From contig JAFYAS010000036.1 in the NCBI GenBank assembly GCA_017540605.1, positions 1 through 39,392 on the forward strand: a DNA stretch of 39,392 nt. The letters run 5' to 3'. The position numbers and the translations under genes are program-made. This document shows positions 25,791 through 35,500 of this stretch, piece after piece. Numbering within the stretch: the first letter of the stretch is position 1; the number at the start of each line of letters is the position of its first letter. The DNA is from Lachnospiraceae bacterium. Lineage in GTDB: Bacteria > Bacillota > Clostridia > Lachnospirales > Lachnospiraceae. The notes under the pieces are model-generated. The model saw only the letters and a program-made list of their open reading frames with translations. It was not told the origin of the DNA and ran no database searches.

Positions 25791-26043
25791 CCGCCGAGGT
25801 GACTTTGCGGTAAAAGAATCGAGGACCATCATTTTACGCCGGCACTTAGCGAGCGGCGCTCAACGTCCGGTGGACGTTGGCTTAGCGCCGACCGGAGCGA
25901 AGCGGAGACCTTTGCTCGCTTACGTGTCCGTTGCGTAAAATGCTGAGTGGCGCTGGATGTCCGGTGGACATCCGTTTAGCGCGGACCGTAGTGGAACGGA
26001 GACAGCGATGTCCGAGATTTTTACCACAAAGCCACCGAGGCGT
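25791..26043. repeat. Composite hairpin element with imperfect terminal inverted repeats in trpC-trpB gap
   Basis: The ends 25791-25816 and 26018-26043 are inverted copies (about 20 of 26 by eye). Inside are two tandem units. Unit A (25831-25941) is closed by ATTTTACGC/GCGTAAAAT and holds hairpin CAACGTCC-GGT-GGACGTTG (25861-25879) within GGCGCT/AGCGCC. Unit B (25949-26018) holds GGATGTCC-GGT-GGACATCC (25955-25973) within GCGCT/AGCGC, then the core GACCGTAGTGGAACGGAGAC that is shared with 23830-23867. The two hairpins keep shape with compensatory base changes. No protein is encoded. Confidence 0.8.
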
Positions 26044-26070
26044 GCACAACCTAAAGGAAAGGAAACCCCA

Positions 26071-27261
26071 ATGTCAAACGCAAACGGACGCTTCGGCATC
26101 CACGGAGGTCAATACATCCCTGAGACCCTCATGAATGCCGTGATCGAATTAGAAGAAGCATATAACCATTATAAAAACGATGAGGCCTTCAACAAAGAAC
26201 TCACCGAACTATTCAATGACTACGCAGGTCGCCCCTCAAGGCTTTATTATGCCGAGAGGATGACAAAAGACCTTGGCGGCGCCAAGATCTTCTTAAAGAG
26301 AGAAGACCTGAATCACACAGGAGCACATAAGATAAACAATGTACTCGGTCAGGCATTGCTAGCAAAAAAGATGGGCAAGACCAGACTGATCGCAGAGACC
26401 GGAGCAGGTCAGCACGGAGTAGCAACAGCAACAGCCGCAGCACTATTCGGCATGGAATGTGTGGTCTTTATGGGAGAAGAGGATACAAAGAGACAGGCGC
26501 TGAATGTATATAGAATGAAGCTACTTGGTGCCGATGTCATACCCGTGACCTCGGGTACTGCAACCCTTAAGGATGCCGTATCGGAAGCTATGAGAGAGTG
26601 GACATCGAGGATAGCAGATACACATTATTGTTTGGGATCGGTTATGGGACCTCATCCATTTCCAACAATAGTTAGAGACTTCCAGGCAGTCATCTCAAAA
26701 GAGATAAAGGAACAGATAAAGGAGAAGGAAGGAAGACTTCCGGACTACGTACTCGCATGTGTGGGTGGCGGATCCAATGCTATCGGAACCTTCTATCATT
26801 TTATCGAGGATAAGGAAGTAAAGCTTATCGGATGCGAGGCAGCGGGAAGAGGAGTGGATACTTTTGAAACAGCAGCTACCATAGCAACCGGAAAGCTGGG
26901 AATCTTCCATGGAATGAAATCGTACTTTTGCCAGGATAAGTACGGTCAGATCGCACCGGTGTATTCGATCTCAGCAGGACTTGACTATCCGGGAATAGGC
27001 CCTGAGCATGCGAATCTTCATGATACAGGAAGGGCACAGTATGTACCCGTGACAGACGATGAAGCGGTAAATGCCTTCGAATATCTGGCAAAGACAGAGG
27101 GAATCATACCTGCTATAGAGTCGGCCCATGCAATAGCACATGCCATAAAGCTTGCACCTACACTTGATAAGGACAAGATCATGGTGATCACCGTGTCAGG
27201 AAGAGGAGACAAGGACTGTGCTGCTATTGCACGCTACAGAGGGGAGGATATCCATGAGTAA
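26071..27261 (+). CDS. trpB: Tryptophan synthase beta subunit
   Basis: TrpB condenses indole with serine using PLP. ATG 26071 is chosen: AAAGGAAAGG lies at 26053-26062 and the protein starts [19 protein letters not shown], giving the usual 396 residues. A longer in-frame start at 25957 would translate the repeat element and is not credible. Motifs are [12 protein letters not shown], the PLP lysine in [19 protein letters not shown], and the phosphate-binding GGGSNAIG. The last eight bases overlap trpA, as expected for subunits of one complex. Confidence 0.97.
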   Translation: MSNANGRFGIHGGQYIPETLMNAVIELEEAYNHYKNDEAFNKELTELFNDYAGRPSRLYYAERMTKDLGGAKIFLKREDLNHTGAHKINNVLGQALLAKKMGKTRLIAETGAGQHGVATATAAALFGMECVVFMGEEDTKRQALNVYRMKLLGADVIPVTSGTATLKDAVSEAMREWTSRIADTHYCLGSVMGPHPFPTIVRDFQAVISKEIKEQIKEKEGRLPDYVLACVGGGSNAIGTFYHFIEDKEVKLIGCEAAGRGVDTFETAATIATGKLGIFHGMKSYFCQDKYGQIAPVYSISAGLDYPGIGPEHANLHDTGRAQYVPVTDDEAVNAFEYLAKTEGIIPAIESAHAIAHAIKLAPTLDKDKIMVITVSGRGDKDCAAIARYRGEDIHE

Positions 27262-28024
27262 TATAAGAAAAGCATTTGAGAACGGAAAAGCATTTATAGC
27301 ATTTATAACCTGTGGAGATCCCGATATTGAAACCACAAAGGAAGCGGTAAAGAAGGCTGTGGAGAACGGAGCTGATCTTATAGAGCTGGGTATACCATTT
27401 TCAGATCCCACAGCGGAGGGACCTGTGATACAGGGAGCCAATCTAAGAGCACTAAATGCGGGAACGACAACAGATAAGGTATTTGATCTTGTAAGAGAGC
27501 TCAGAAAAGAAGTAAGTATCCCGTTGGTATTTATGACCTATGCAAATGTTGTATATTCATATGATCCCGATAAGTTCATAAGAACCTGTGAAGAGGTCGG
27601 AATTGATGGAATGATCATTCCTGATCTGCCCTTTGAGGAAAAGGAAGAGTTTGAGCCCTATTGTAAAAAATACGGAGTAGATCTTATATCGCTGATAGCT
27701 CCAACCTCGGAAAACAGAATAGCTATGATAGCGAAGGAAGCTGAAGGATTCATATATCTTGTATCAAGCCTTGGTGTAACAGGAATGAGATCCGAGATAA
27801 AAACTGATCTTGGTGCAATAGTAAAGGTGATAAGAGAAAACACCGATCTTCCCGTAGCTATAGGATTTGGAATATCCAATCCTGAACAGGCAAGAAAGAT
27901 GGCTGATATATCTGATGGAGCCATAGTGGGATCGGCTATAGTAAAGCTACTTGAAAAACACGGTAAGGAAGCGCCGTCATACATTGGTGAATATGTGAAA
28001 TCCATGAAGGATGCGCTAAGATAA
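27254..28024 (+). CDS. trpA: Tryptophan synthase alpha subunit
   Basis: TrpA splits indole-3-glycerol phosphate and channels indole to TrpB. The start at 27254 has GGGGAGG at 27241-27247 and gives 256 residues; the in-frame upstream start at 27218 lies deep in trpB. Motifs are [31 protein letters not shown] (the region of both acid catalysts), [24 protein letters not shown] and the phosphate loop [12 protein letters not shown]. It is the last trp gene, followed at once by a terminator. Confidence 0.97.
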   Translation: MSNIRKAFENGKAFIAFITCGDPDIETTKEAVKKAVENGADLIELGIPFSDPTAEGPVIQGANLRALNAGTTTDKVFDLVRELRKEVSIPLVFMTYANVVYSYDPDKFIRTCEEVGIDGMIIPDLPFEEKEEFEPYCKKYGVDLISLIAPTSENRIAMIAKEAEGFIYLVSSLGVTGMRSEIKTDLGAIVKVIRENTDLPVAIGFGISNPEQARKMADISDGAIVGSAIVKLLEKHGKEAPSYIGEYVKSMKDALR

Positions 28025-28031
28025 TAAAAAT

Positions 28032-28062
28032 GGGATGCAGATTAAAGGCATCCCGTTTTTTC
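28032..28062 (+). terminator. trp operon terminator
   Basis: GGGATGC pairs with GCATCCC around a nine-base loop, followed by GTTTTTT, eight bases after the trpA stop. Confidence 0.92.
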
Positions 28063-28165
28063 TATATAGGATCCTATAAAAAAATCTGTATTTCTACGGT
28101 AAGATATGGTATGATAAACTATGTATGTAAATCTATATTATGATGTTGGGTGGGAGATCAGACAT

Positions 28166-29476
28166 ATGAACAAAAGAGGAAGGGCTATTTCGAAATATAT
28201 CGCAATATTTTTGCTGATATTTCTTGTGTTATCGGCTAATTTTTATATGCTTTATTCATATGTAAAAAAGAATGCTATTTCTGCAAAGGAAAGAGAGGTT
28301 ATGAAGTCCGCCGGGGATTTCAATTATTTCCTTGTGGAAAGTGTAGATGCCATTAAGTTCACCTCAGAGAGTATAGAACAGATGAAGATGAATGGTTCAT
28401 CATCAGAAGAGATCCTTACATATTTGGAGAGGATATCATCTGTATATGAGAAAACAGTCAATAAGAGCTTTACAGGCTTCTATGGACTGATAAATGGTGA
28501 GTACCTGGATGGAGCCGGATGGGTGCCTGACGCAGACTATGATCCAAAGACAAGACCCTGGTACACTGAGGCGATGGAAGCTGATGGAGCAGTGAAATTT
28601 GCATCTCCTTATGTTGATATGCAGACAGGGGCAGTAGCCATATCTGTATGCAAGAGACTTGAAGATCCTTCAGATGTAATATCTATGGATGTTAACCTTG
28701 ATGAGCTTCAAAGACTGCTTGAGGATCAGACCATACGAAATGAATGGAAATACGGAATGATACTTGACTCAGACGGAATAGTTGTTGCTCATTCCGAGAT
28801 TGGAGAAATAGGCAAGGATTATAGGAGCGATGAAAAAGGAATCGGGCATGATTTCTTTGAAGCCTTTCAAAGTGCTTCGGAAAACTTTACTGTGATAAGG
28901 GTTAATGGGGAGAGATACTTTGCGATATTCTCAGAGATCGGAAGTGGCTGGAGGCTTGTGTCTGTCATTTCTGCAAGCGATGTATTAGGCTCAATCATCC
29001 TAATAATCGTGGTATTTGTTTTGTCGGTGATCGTGATTTTTGCCGGAATACTTATGAGCATACTTAAGATGAATGAAAGACAGAAGGCGGAGCTCCATCT
29101 TAGCAAACAGGTAAACTCAATGGTAGATATCTATGATTTTGCCTTCCTTATCAACCCTTTGGAGGATACTTTTATAGAGCTTTCTGACCATTCTTTGGAT
29201 GTAGCTATGAGTATGGATAAGGACAACAAGAGTGCTCAGTATAATATTAGGGCACTTATGGATCATATCACGGACAAGAGATTCAAGAATCGTGCATTTG
29301 AATTTATCAATCTTAAGACTCTGGATGAGCGACTAAAGAATAGTTTGGTTGAGTCCTGGATGTTTGTGAATAATGAAAATCAGAAATATGGTGTCAGATT
29401 TGTTCCGGTAGAACGAGATGAAGAGGGAAGACTTACACAGGTAATATTGCTTGGAGAGAATCTGGCCAGCGCATAA
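28166..29476 (+). CDS. dCache-domain membrane sensor without output domain
   Basis: ATG 28166 has GGGAG about ten bases upstream and leads into MNKRGRAISKYIAIFLLIFL; an in-frame ATG at 28121 would add 15 residues without a site. The 436-residue protein has membrane helices near 9-30 and 272-297. Between them is a dCache-type extracellular domain with the ligand-pocket motif DYDPKTRPWYTEAMEADG and SPYVDMQTGAVAISVCK. The cytosolic part (300-436) looks like a PAS-like module and stops at ILLGENLASA. No GGDEF, kinase or HAMP follows, so it must act through a partner, or it lost its output. Twelve bases separate it from the first cyclase gene. Confidence 0.82.
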   Translation: MNKRGRAISKYIAIFLLIFLVLSANFYMLYSYVKKNAISAKEREVMKSAGDFNYFLVESVDAIKFTSESIEQMKMNGSSSEEILTYLERISSVYEKTVNKSFTGFYGLINGEYLDGAGWVPDADYDPKTRPWYTEAMEADGAVKFASPYVDMQTGAVAISVCKRLEDPSDVISMDVNLDELQRLLEDQTIRNEWKYGMILDSDGIVVAHSEIGEIGKDYRSDEKGIGHDFFEAFQSASENFTVIRVNGERYFAIFSEIGSGWRLVSVISASDVLGSIILIIVVFVLSVIVIFAGILMSILKMNERQKAELHLSKQVNSMVDIYDFAFLINPLEDTFIELSDHSLDVAMSMDKDNKSAQYNIRALMDHITDKRFKNRAFEFINLKTLDERLKNSLVESWMFVNNENQKYGVRFVPVERDEEGRLTQVILLGENLASA

Positions 29477-29488
29477 TGGGGGGATGAT

Positions 29489-30865
29489 ATGAACAGGAGA
29501 AAAGCTTTTATATTTATTATAATATTGGCTATAATATGTCTTTTCACGAACATTCTTTATTATGCTGTGATCATGTATGGAGAGAGCAAAAAGAGGGCTA
29601 ATAGGATGCTGGTGGCAGATCATATTTATGAAGTGATGAAGCCGGAGCTTGATAAGCCTGTGACAGTCGCAAAGATGGTAGCCAGTGATGAGATCCTCAA
29701 AGAATTTCTTTATACAGAGACGGAATATGAAAAGACTGATGCTGTAAATCATATGCAGTCTTATCTTGCGGGCTTCAATGATACCTTGGGCTTTGATACC
29801 TTCTTTTTTGTATCGGAGGCAACCAAGAGATATTATACCAATAACGGTTTGCTGAAAACCATAGATCCTGAAGGTGATTCACATGATATCTGGTATAGTG
29901 CCTTTGTTTCGGGGGAATCTGATATCGGTGTGACAGTTGACAAGGATCAGAATAACGATAACGAGCTTACTATGTTCGTGAATTCCAAGGTATATGGTGA
30001 GGGAAACAAGCTCCTTGGAATATGTGGCGTTGGAGTATCCATAAAGAAGATGCAGACCCTTCAAAAGCAGTATGAGGATTCCTATGATGTAAGCATATAT
30101 CTTACCAATCCGTCGGGTCTCATAATGGTTGATGATAATGATGCTGATATTCAAAAGAAATATATCGATGCCGGTGCCTTTGTAAAGGGCGGTGATATGA
30201 TATATGAGGATTGGGGCAGAGACAGCTATACTGTCACAGGTTATTTGGAGGACGCCGACTGGTATCTTGTGATCAAAAAGGAAAATGAGGATCTTACCCT
30301 TACGGATTCGGATTATATTTTTACCTGCATGAGCATAGTTGCTTTTTTTGTATCGGCTCTTTCAGGTATACTTCTTTTGGGAAGACAGGAAAAAGGCTTC
30401 ACCTACAAAAACGATGATAATACAAAATATGATGATCTGACGGGACTTCCGAATCGCAATTATTTTAAGGATATTTACGGAGAACGGGGAGATTTCAATA
30501 CAACCATCTATAAGTCCTTAGTGGTATTTGATATTGATTATTTTAAGGAAGCCAATGACAATCAGGATGGAGATGACATTCTTTGTTCTGTTGTAAATAT
30601 CGCAAAGGAATGTTTCGGAAAGAAAGGTGAGGTATTCCGCTGGGGAGGAGATGAGTTCATGATCCTTCTTGAGTGGTCTGTGGAATTCGCCAATGAGATC
30701 TGCAGAGAGTTTTGTAAAAAGGTTGAAGCAGGAAACAGAGTGACCATATCCATGGGACTTACTGAGATCAGACTTGCCGAGAATGTGAAGAAGAATTATC
30801 ACCGCGCCGTTCAGGGCTGTTATCTGGTCAAGGAAATGGGTGGTAACGGAGTAAAGAGAATATAG
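29489..30865 (+). CDS. dCache diguanylate cyclase
   Basis: This 458-residue membrane protein has helices at about 7-27 and 276-298 and an extracellular Cache-type sensor between them (DSHDIWYSAFVSGESDIGV, ICGVGVSIKKMQTLQ). The GGDEF domain (about 312-458) begins DDLTGLPNRNYFKD and has an intact signature RWGGDEF at residues 384-390, so c-di-GMP synthesis is expected. The usual ND-x-x-GH-x-x-GD loop is shortened to NDNQDGDD. No RxxD inhibitory I-site precedes the GGDEF motif. GGGGGGATG-type sequence gives the ribosome binding site. The genes on both sides are 11-12 bases away, so co-transcription is likely. Confidence 0.88.
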   Translation: MNRRKAFIFIIILAIICLFTNILYYAVIMYGESKKRANRMLVADHIYEVMKPELDKPVTVAKMVASDEILKEFLYTETEYEKTDAVNHMQSYLAGFNDTLGFDTFFFVSEATKRYYTNNGLLKTIDPEGDSHDIWYSAFVSGESDIGVTVDKDQNNDNELTMFVNSKVYGEGNKLLGICGVGVSIKKMQTLQKQYEDSYDVSIYLTNPSGLIMVDDNDADIQKKYIDAGAFVKGGDMIYEDWGRDSYTVTGYLEDADWYLVIKKENEDLTLTDSDYIFTCMSIVAFFVSALSGILLLGRQEKGFTYKNDDNTKYDDLTGLPNRNYFKDIYGERGDFNTTIYKSLVVFDIDYFKEANDNQDGDDILCSVVNIAKECFGKKGEVFRWGGDEFMILLEWSVEFANEICREFCKKVEAGNRVTISMGLTEIRLAENVKKNYHRAVQGCYLVKEMGGNGVKRI

Positions 30866-30876
30866 GGGGGACGGAT

Positions 30877-32538
30877 ATGCATTCATTGAGAAATAAATTA
30901 CTGTGTCTTGTATTCGGATCAATGTTCGCTCTTTTTGCCATCATATCCTTCGTAAGCTATACTCTTTTGTCAAAGACAGTATGGGAGGATTTTGATCAAA
31001 CTGTATCCATCATTTCAGAAGAAAAGGCATTTTCCCTGAATTCGGATTTTAACAGAATCGAAGAGGGAGTCGAAGAGCTTAGGGATTACATTTTAGAAAA
31101 GGTAGATACTGAAAAGCTTAGAACCAATTCGCCCTACAACAATATTTTTTATGCGGAGCTTGCAGTCAAATGTAGGGATGTAGCTCAACTTGCGGGAGAT
31201 GTTGTAGCTGTATATTTCAGACCTGATCCCACTGTTTACGGCTCAACCTCGGGCGTATTTTTGACTGATGACGGAACCAAAAAATATGTAAATGTTGAGC
31301 CGACAGACATATTAAAATATACAAAATCAGAAAGAGAGTTTGTGGGCTGGTACTATGAACCAATCGAAAGCACCGAGCCTATGTGGGTTAAACCCTATCA
31401 CAATAACAACATCAATGTATATATGATGTCTTATGTAATTCCGCTTTATATAAACGGAAAGCTTTTGGGTGTTGTAGGTATGGATATCAGGATGTCTTTA
31501 GTTACGAGTATTTTGGATTCTGTTGACTACAAAAAGGGCTTTGCGTTCTTATTTAGCAGTGATGGCGATATCGTTTATCAGAGGGATTATCCTGAAGGAT
31601 TGTCAGTAAATCGTTTCAATTCTGACATGCGTCAGGTGGCAAAATATTTAAATCCCATAGCGAGGAACAAGGGGCAGATAGGTCAATATTCATGGAAGAA
31701 CGAGGAGCATAGAGTGCTGGCAAGAAAGCTTGATAACGGAATGACTCTGATGATATCAGTACCGGAAAAGGAGATTGTGCGACATATACGAAGTATGATC
31801 TTCCAGACAGCTATACTTTTTATGGCCCTTTTGATAGGCGTATTTTTGATCTTCTGGAGATTGATGGTGGTTATAATTACACCTATCAGAGAGTTGACAA
31901 GGGCATCCTCACGTATCGCAAAGGGAGAATTGAATACCCCTATCAATTATGACTCAAGTGATGAGATCGGAGATCTTGCACAAAGTATTAGGAAAATGGC
32001 TCAGGAGATCAAGGAGTATTTTGCCTATATTCATTCTCAGGCATATACCGATGCCATGACGGGCGTGGGCAATAAGACTGCCTATATGGATCAGGTTAAG
32101 CTTATAGAGAGAAAAATATCCGAGGGAATGGCTGCATTTATGGTGGTAGTCTTTGATGTGAATGGACTTAAGACAGTGAATGATAATCTTGGACATGAAT
32201 ATGGAGATATGCTTATCAAGGATTCTGCGGATATTATGAAGCGGGTATTCTCTACCGAGAATGTATTTCGTATAGGTGGAGATGAATTTATTGTTGTGAT
32301 CGAGAATGAAGGCGAAACTGAGATCGCGGATTATTTCAAGAATTTTGATGCAGAGGTTTTAGCCTTCAACGAGAATAATACACGTTATGAAAACAAGCTT
32401 GCTATTTCAAAGGGTGGAGTTGCCTATGAACCTGAGCTTGATGAATCATATAAGGATGTATTTAAGCGAGCAGATAGCATGATGTACAAGGATAAGGAAG
32501 CTTTTTACAGAGGTAAGAATGACCGCAGAAGGCGGTAA
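30877..32538 (+). CDS. dCache-HAMP diguanylate cyclase
   Basis: The 553-residue protein has a first membrane helix at about 8-31, a large extracellular Cache sensor (VVAVYFRPDPTVYGSTSGVF, REFVGWYYEP, LLGVVGMDIRMSLVTSIL), a second helix at about 307-333, a HAMP linker (ITPIRELTRASSRIAKGEL, DEIGDLAQSI) and a GGDEF domain from about residue 390. The signature is RIGGDEF with GGDEF at 467-471, and NDNLGHEYGDMLIK is complete, so it should be active. No RxxD I-site is seen. The C-terminus is very basic (RGKNDRRRR). It is the second cyclase in tandem, which suggests two different input signals feeding one pool. Confidence 0.92.
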   Translation: MHSLRNKLLCLVFGSMFALFAIISFVSYTLLSKTVWEDFDQTVSIISEEKAFSLNSDFNRIEEGVEELRDYILEKVDTEKLRTNSPYNNIFYAELAVKCRDVAQLAGDVVAVYFRPDPTVYGSTSGVFLTDDGTKKYVNVEPTDILKYTKSEREFVGWYYEPIESTEPMWVKPYHNNNINVYMMSYVIPLYINGKLLGVVGMDIRMSLVTSILDSVDYKKGFAFLFSSDGDIVYQRDYPEGLSVNRFNSDMRQVAKYLNPIARNKGQIGQYSWKNEEHRVLARKLDNGMTLMISVPEKEIVRHIRSMIFQTAILFMALLIGVFLIFWRLMVVIITPIRELTRASSRIAKGELNTPINYDSSDEIGDLAQSIRKMAQEIKEYFAYIHSQAYTDAMTGVGNKTAYMDQVKLIERKISEGMAAFMVVVFDVNGLKTVNDNLGHEYGDMLIKDSADIMKRVFSTENVFRIGGDEFIVVIENEGETEIADYFKNFDAEVLAFNENNTRYENKLAISKGGVAYEPELDESYKDVFKRADSMMYKDKEAFYRGKNDRRRR

Positions 32539-32556
32539 TTAAGGAGGAGTTTGTAA

Positions 32557-35500
32557 TTGAAAACTTCAAAGGTTGTTATTTTGGTGTTGTTAAGTCTAAC
32601 AATAAACCTGTTTGGAAAATATATGGCGGATAGCTTACTTCTTCCGTTTTGGCTTGATTCATTTGGTACGGCATTTACTGCCTATCTTTTGGGACCTATT
32701 GCAGGGGGAGCAGTGGGGCTTACTACCAATCTTGTCTATGGTGTGATAAATACATCCTACATTTCTATGATATATGGCATCATCAATCTATGTATCGGTG
32801 TCGCTGTGGGAATCTGTGCCAGAAAAAAGATGATGGAGACTGTTTTTGGTACAATGAATGTATCCGTTATAGTTACAGGTGTTTCTGTCATTCTTTCCAC
32901 ACCTCTCAATATGATGGCCGCTGATGGTATGACCGGCAATTATTTTGGAGACGGGGTTATTGAGTATCTGTTAAGCTTTAATCTTCCAAAGGTTCTTTGT
33001 TCAGCGGTGGGAGAGTTTTATATTGATTTTGCTGATAAGGTGTTGACCCTTGGGGCACTTCTTCTTTCCGTACAGTTTGTGCGTTTTCTTCGAAAGCAGG
33101 CAAAAATTAAAAACAATATATTTGTGATCGGACTTTTTATAGCATTACTGGCATTTTGCCCTGATGCTTACGCAAAAAAGGATAAGGAGCTTGATTTTTA
33201 TTCTTATACTCAGGATGTTTTTTCAAGTGATAATGGTCTTCCATGTGGCGAGGCAAATGATATCGCCCAGACCAAGGACGGAATCCTTTGGATAGGTACC
33301 TATGCCGGTCTTTACAGATATAACGGAAGTGATTTCAAATGGATGAGTGAATTTGATTCCGTAAAAAATGTCAACTGCTTGTATGTAGATGAGGAGGGAA
33401 GACTTTGGATCGGAACCAATGACAATGGACTTACTATGAGCATTGGTGACGATGTAGCAAATGTAGTGGATATCTCTGAGGGACTTCCTTCCAATTCAGT
33501 AAGAAGCATAGTAAGGGGAAGCGATGGGCTTTATTATGTGGGAACTTCTGAAAGCTTACAGGTGCTTCAGTTAAGGGGAGGCTTGAAGGTTCTTCACACA
33601 ATTCCTGAGATCCTTTATGCCCATAGTCTGGCAGCGGATGAATCCGGACATGTGGCTGCTGTTACTGCCAAGGGTGAGCTTTTTATAATGAATGGAGGAG
33701 AGGTAGTAGGGACGCCTATCGTCAATGATGGAGAAGAGATATTTACCTGTGCTGTATTTGATAAAAGTGGAAAGCTATTTGTTGGAACATCATCATCAAA
33801 TATATATACATTTGAATTGAATGATCAAAAACCTGTAAAGCTTGGAAAGCTTGAGTGTCTTGGTTTAAAACAGATCAATAGTCTTTATTTTGATGAGAGT
33901 GGTAATCTTTTTACCTGTACGGACAGTGGAGTCGGTTATTTTACTCCCTCAGGAAAATACAGTATTTTAAATACTCAGGCCTTCAACAATTCGGTAGACA
34001 ATATGACTGTGGATTATCAGGGGAATTATTGGTTTACATCCTCAAGACTTGGTCTTTTACGAGTAACGAAATCAGCATTTACAGAGGTATATGGTATAGC
34101 CGGTCTTGATAAGAAGGTTGTCAATTCCATAGCTCTTTGGAAGAACAGGCTTTATATTGGTACAGATACAGGGCTTGATGTGGTATATGCAAATACCTAC
34201 AACAAAACCTATGACAGTTTTGCTGCATCCCTCGGTGATGTGAGAGTTCGTTCAGCGTATGTGGATTCAAAGGACAATATGTGGGTTTCAACCTATGGTC
34301 TTGGACTTGCAATGGTACCGTCGAATGGAGAAGCTGTATTTTTTAATCAGGCAACAGGTTTTACAGACAGAGTAAGACTTGTGGCAGAGGCAAAAGACGG
34401 AACCATAATAGCATCAGGTGATAATGGAGTTGGTATCATCAAAAATGGTGTCTTGCAAAAGGTGATAGAATACGGAAGTGATTTTTCTTCGGCTATGATC
34501 CTTTCAATAATATGCAATGATGATGGCAGTGTAATGTTGGGAAGTGATGGCGATGGCATTGTTGTAATGAAGGATGGCAGTGTTCAAAGAACTTTAAGGA
34601 TAGCTGATGGTTTGAGCTCTGATGTTATTCTTCGTATAGTAAGAAGCTCTGATTCTTCCGGCTGGTTCATTGTGACAAGTAACGGTCTTTGCTTTATGGA
34701 TAATGATCTGAAGATCCGCATCTTGAATAATTTCCCGTATTTCAATAATTATGATGTGATCATGGGTAGCAGTGGAAAAGCCTTTGTATTGGGTAGTGCC
34801 GGAATATATGTAGCGGAGGAACAGGATATTATTGCTGATAAGGAGGGCTATTTTACCGAGTTCCTTGATTCTAAGAGGGGCTTAAATATGGCTCTTACCG
34901 CCAATTCATGGAATTATAAGGATGACAAGGACAATCTCTATCTTTCCTGTGATCAGGGAGTATATTGTGTAAATATGAGGGACTACGGTTCTGTTCAAAA
35001 ATCCTTCAGAATGAAGCTTTCAACAGTTAAGCTTGATGGTGTTTCTGTCGAGGTCGAAAGAGGCGTACCCATTAATATTGAAAATGATATAAGTAGGATC
35101 GAGTTTCAGCCGGAGATACTTAACTACACGGTAGAGGAGCCCAATGTAAGATATATTCTTGAGGGATTTGATTCAGAATATAAGGTTTTACCGGCAAGTT
35201 CTCTTTCGGAGGTTGTATATACCAATCTTCCTTCGGGAAAGTATATTTTCCATATGGAGGTGCTCGACAGCTCAATGCAGGTTATTGAGGAGAGCAACTA
35301 TTCTATTACAAAGAAGTCAAAGGTTTATGATCTGATATGGTTTAGAATTTATATGCTGGCGATTGCGGGTCTTGCAATAGCCTGGTTTACATGGTTTATA
35401 GCCAGAACTCAGATTCAAAGAACCTTAAACTTTCAGAGAAAGGAGCTTGAGCTGGCAAGAAAACAGGTTGAGATGGGCAATGAGACCATTCTTGCTATCG

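Noticed and set aside
23731-26043. CRISPR array made of the repeats
   Set aside because: Copies are few, unevenly spaced and internally palindromic, with no regular spacers and no cas genes.
25957-26070. N-terminal extension of TrpB reading through the repeat element
   Set aside because: The frame is open, but it translates the hairpin repeat, has no ribosome binding site, and the start at 26071 gives the normal length and family N-terminus.
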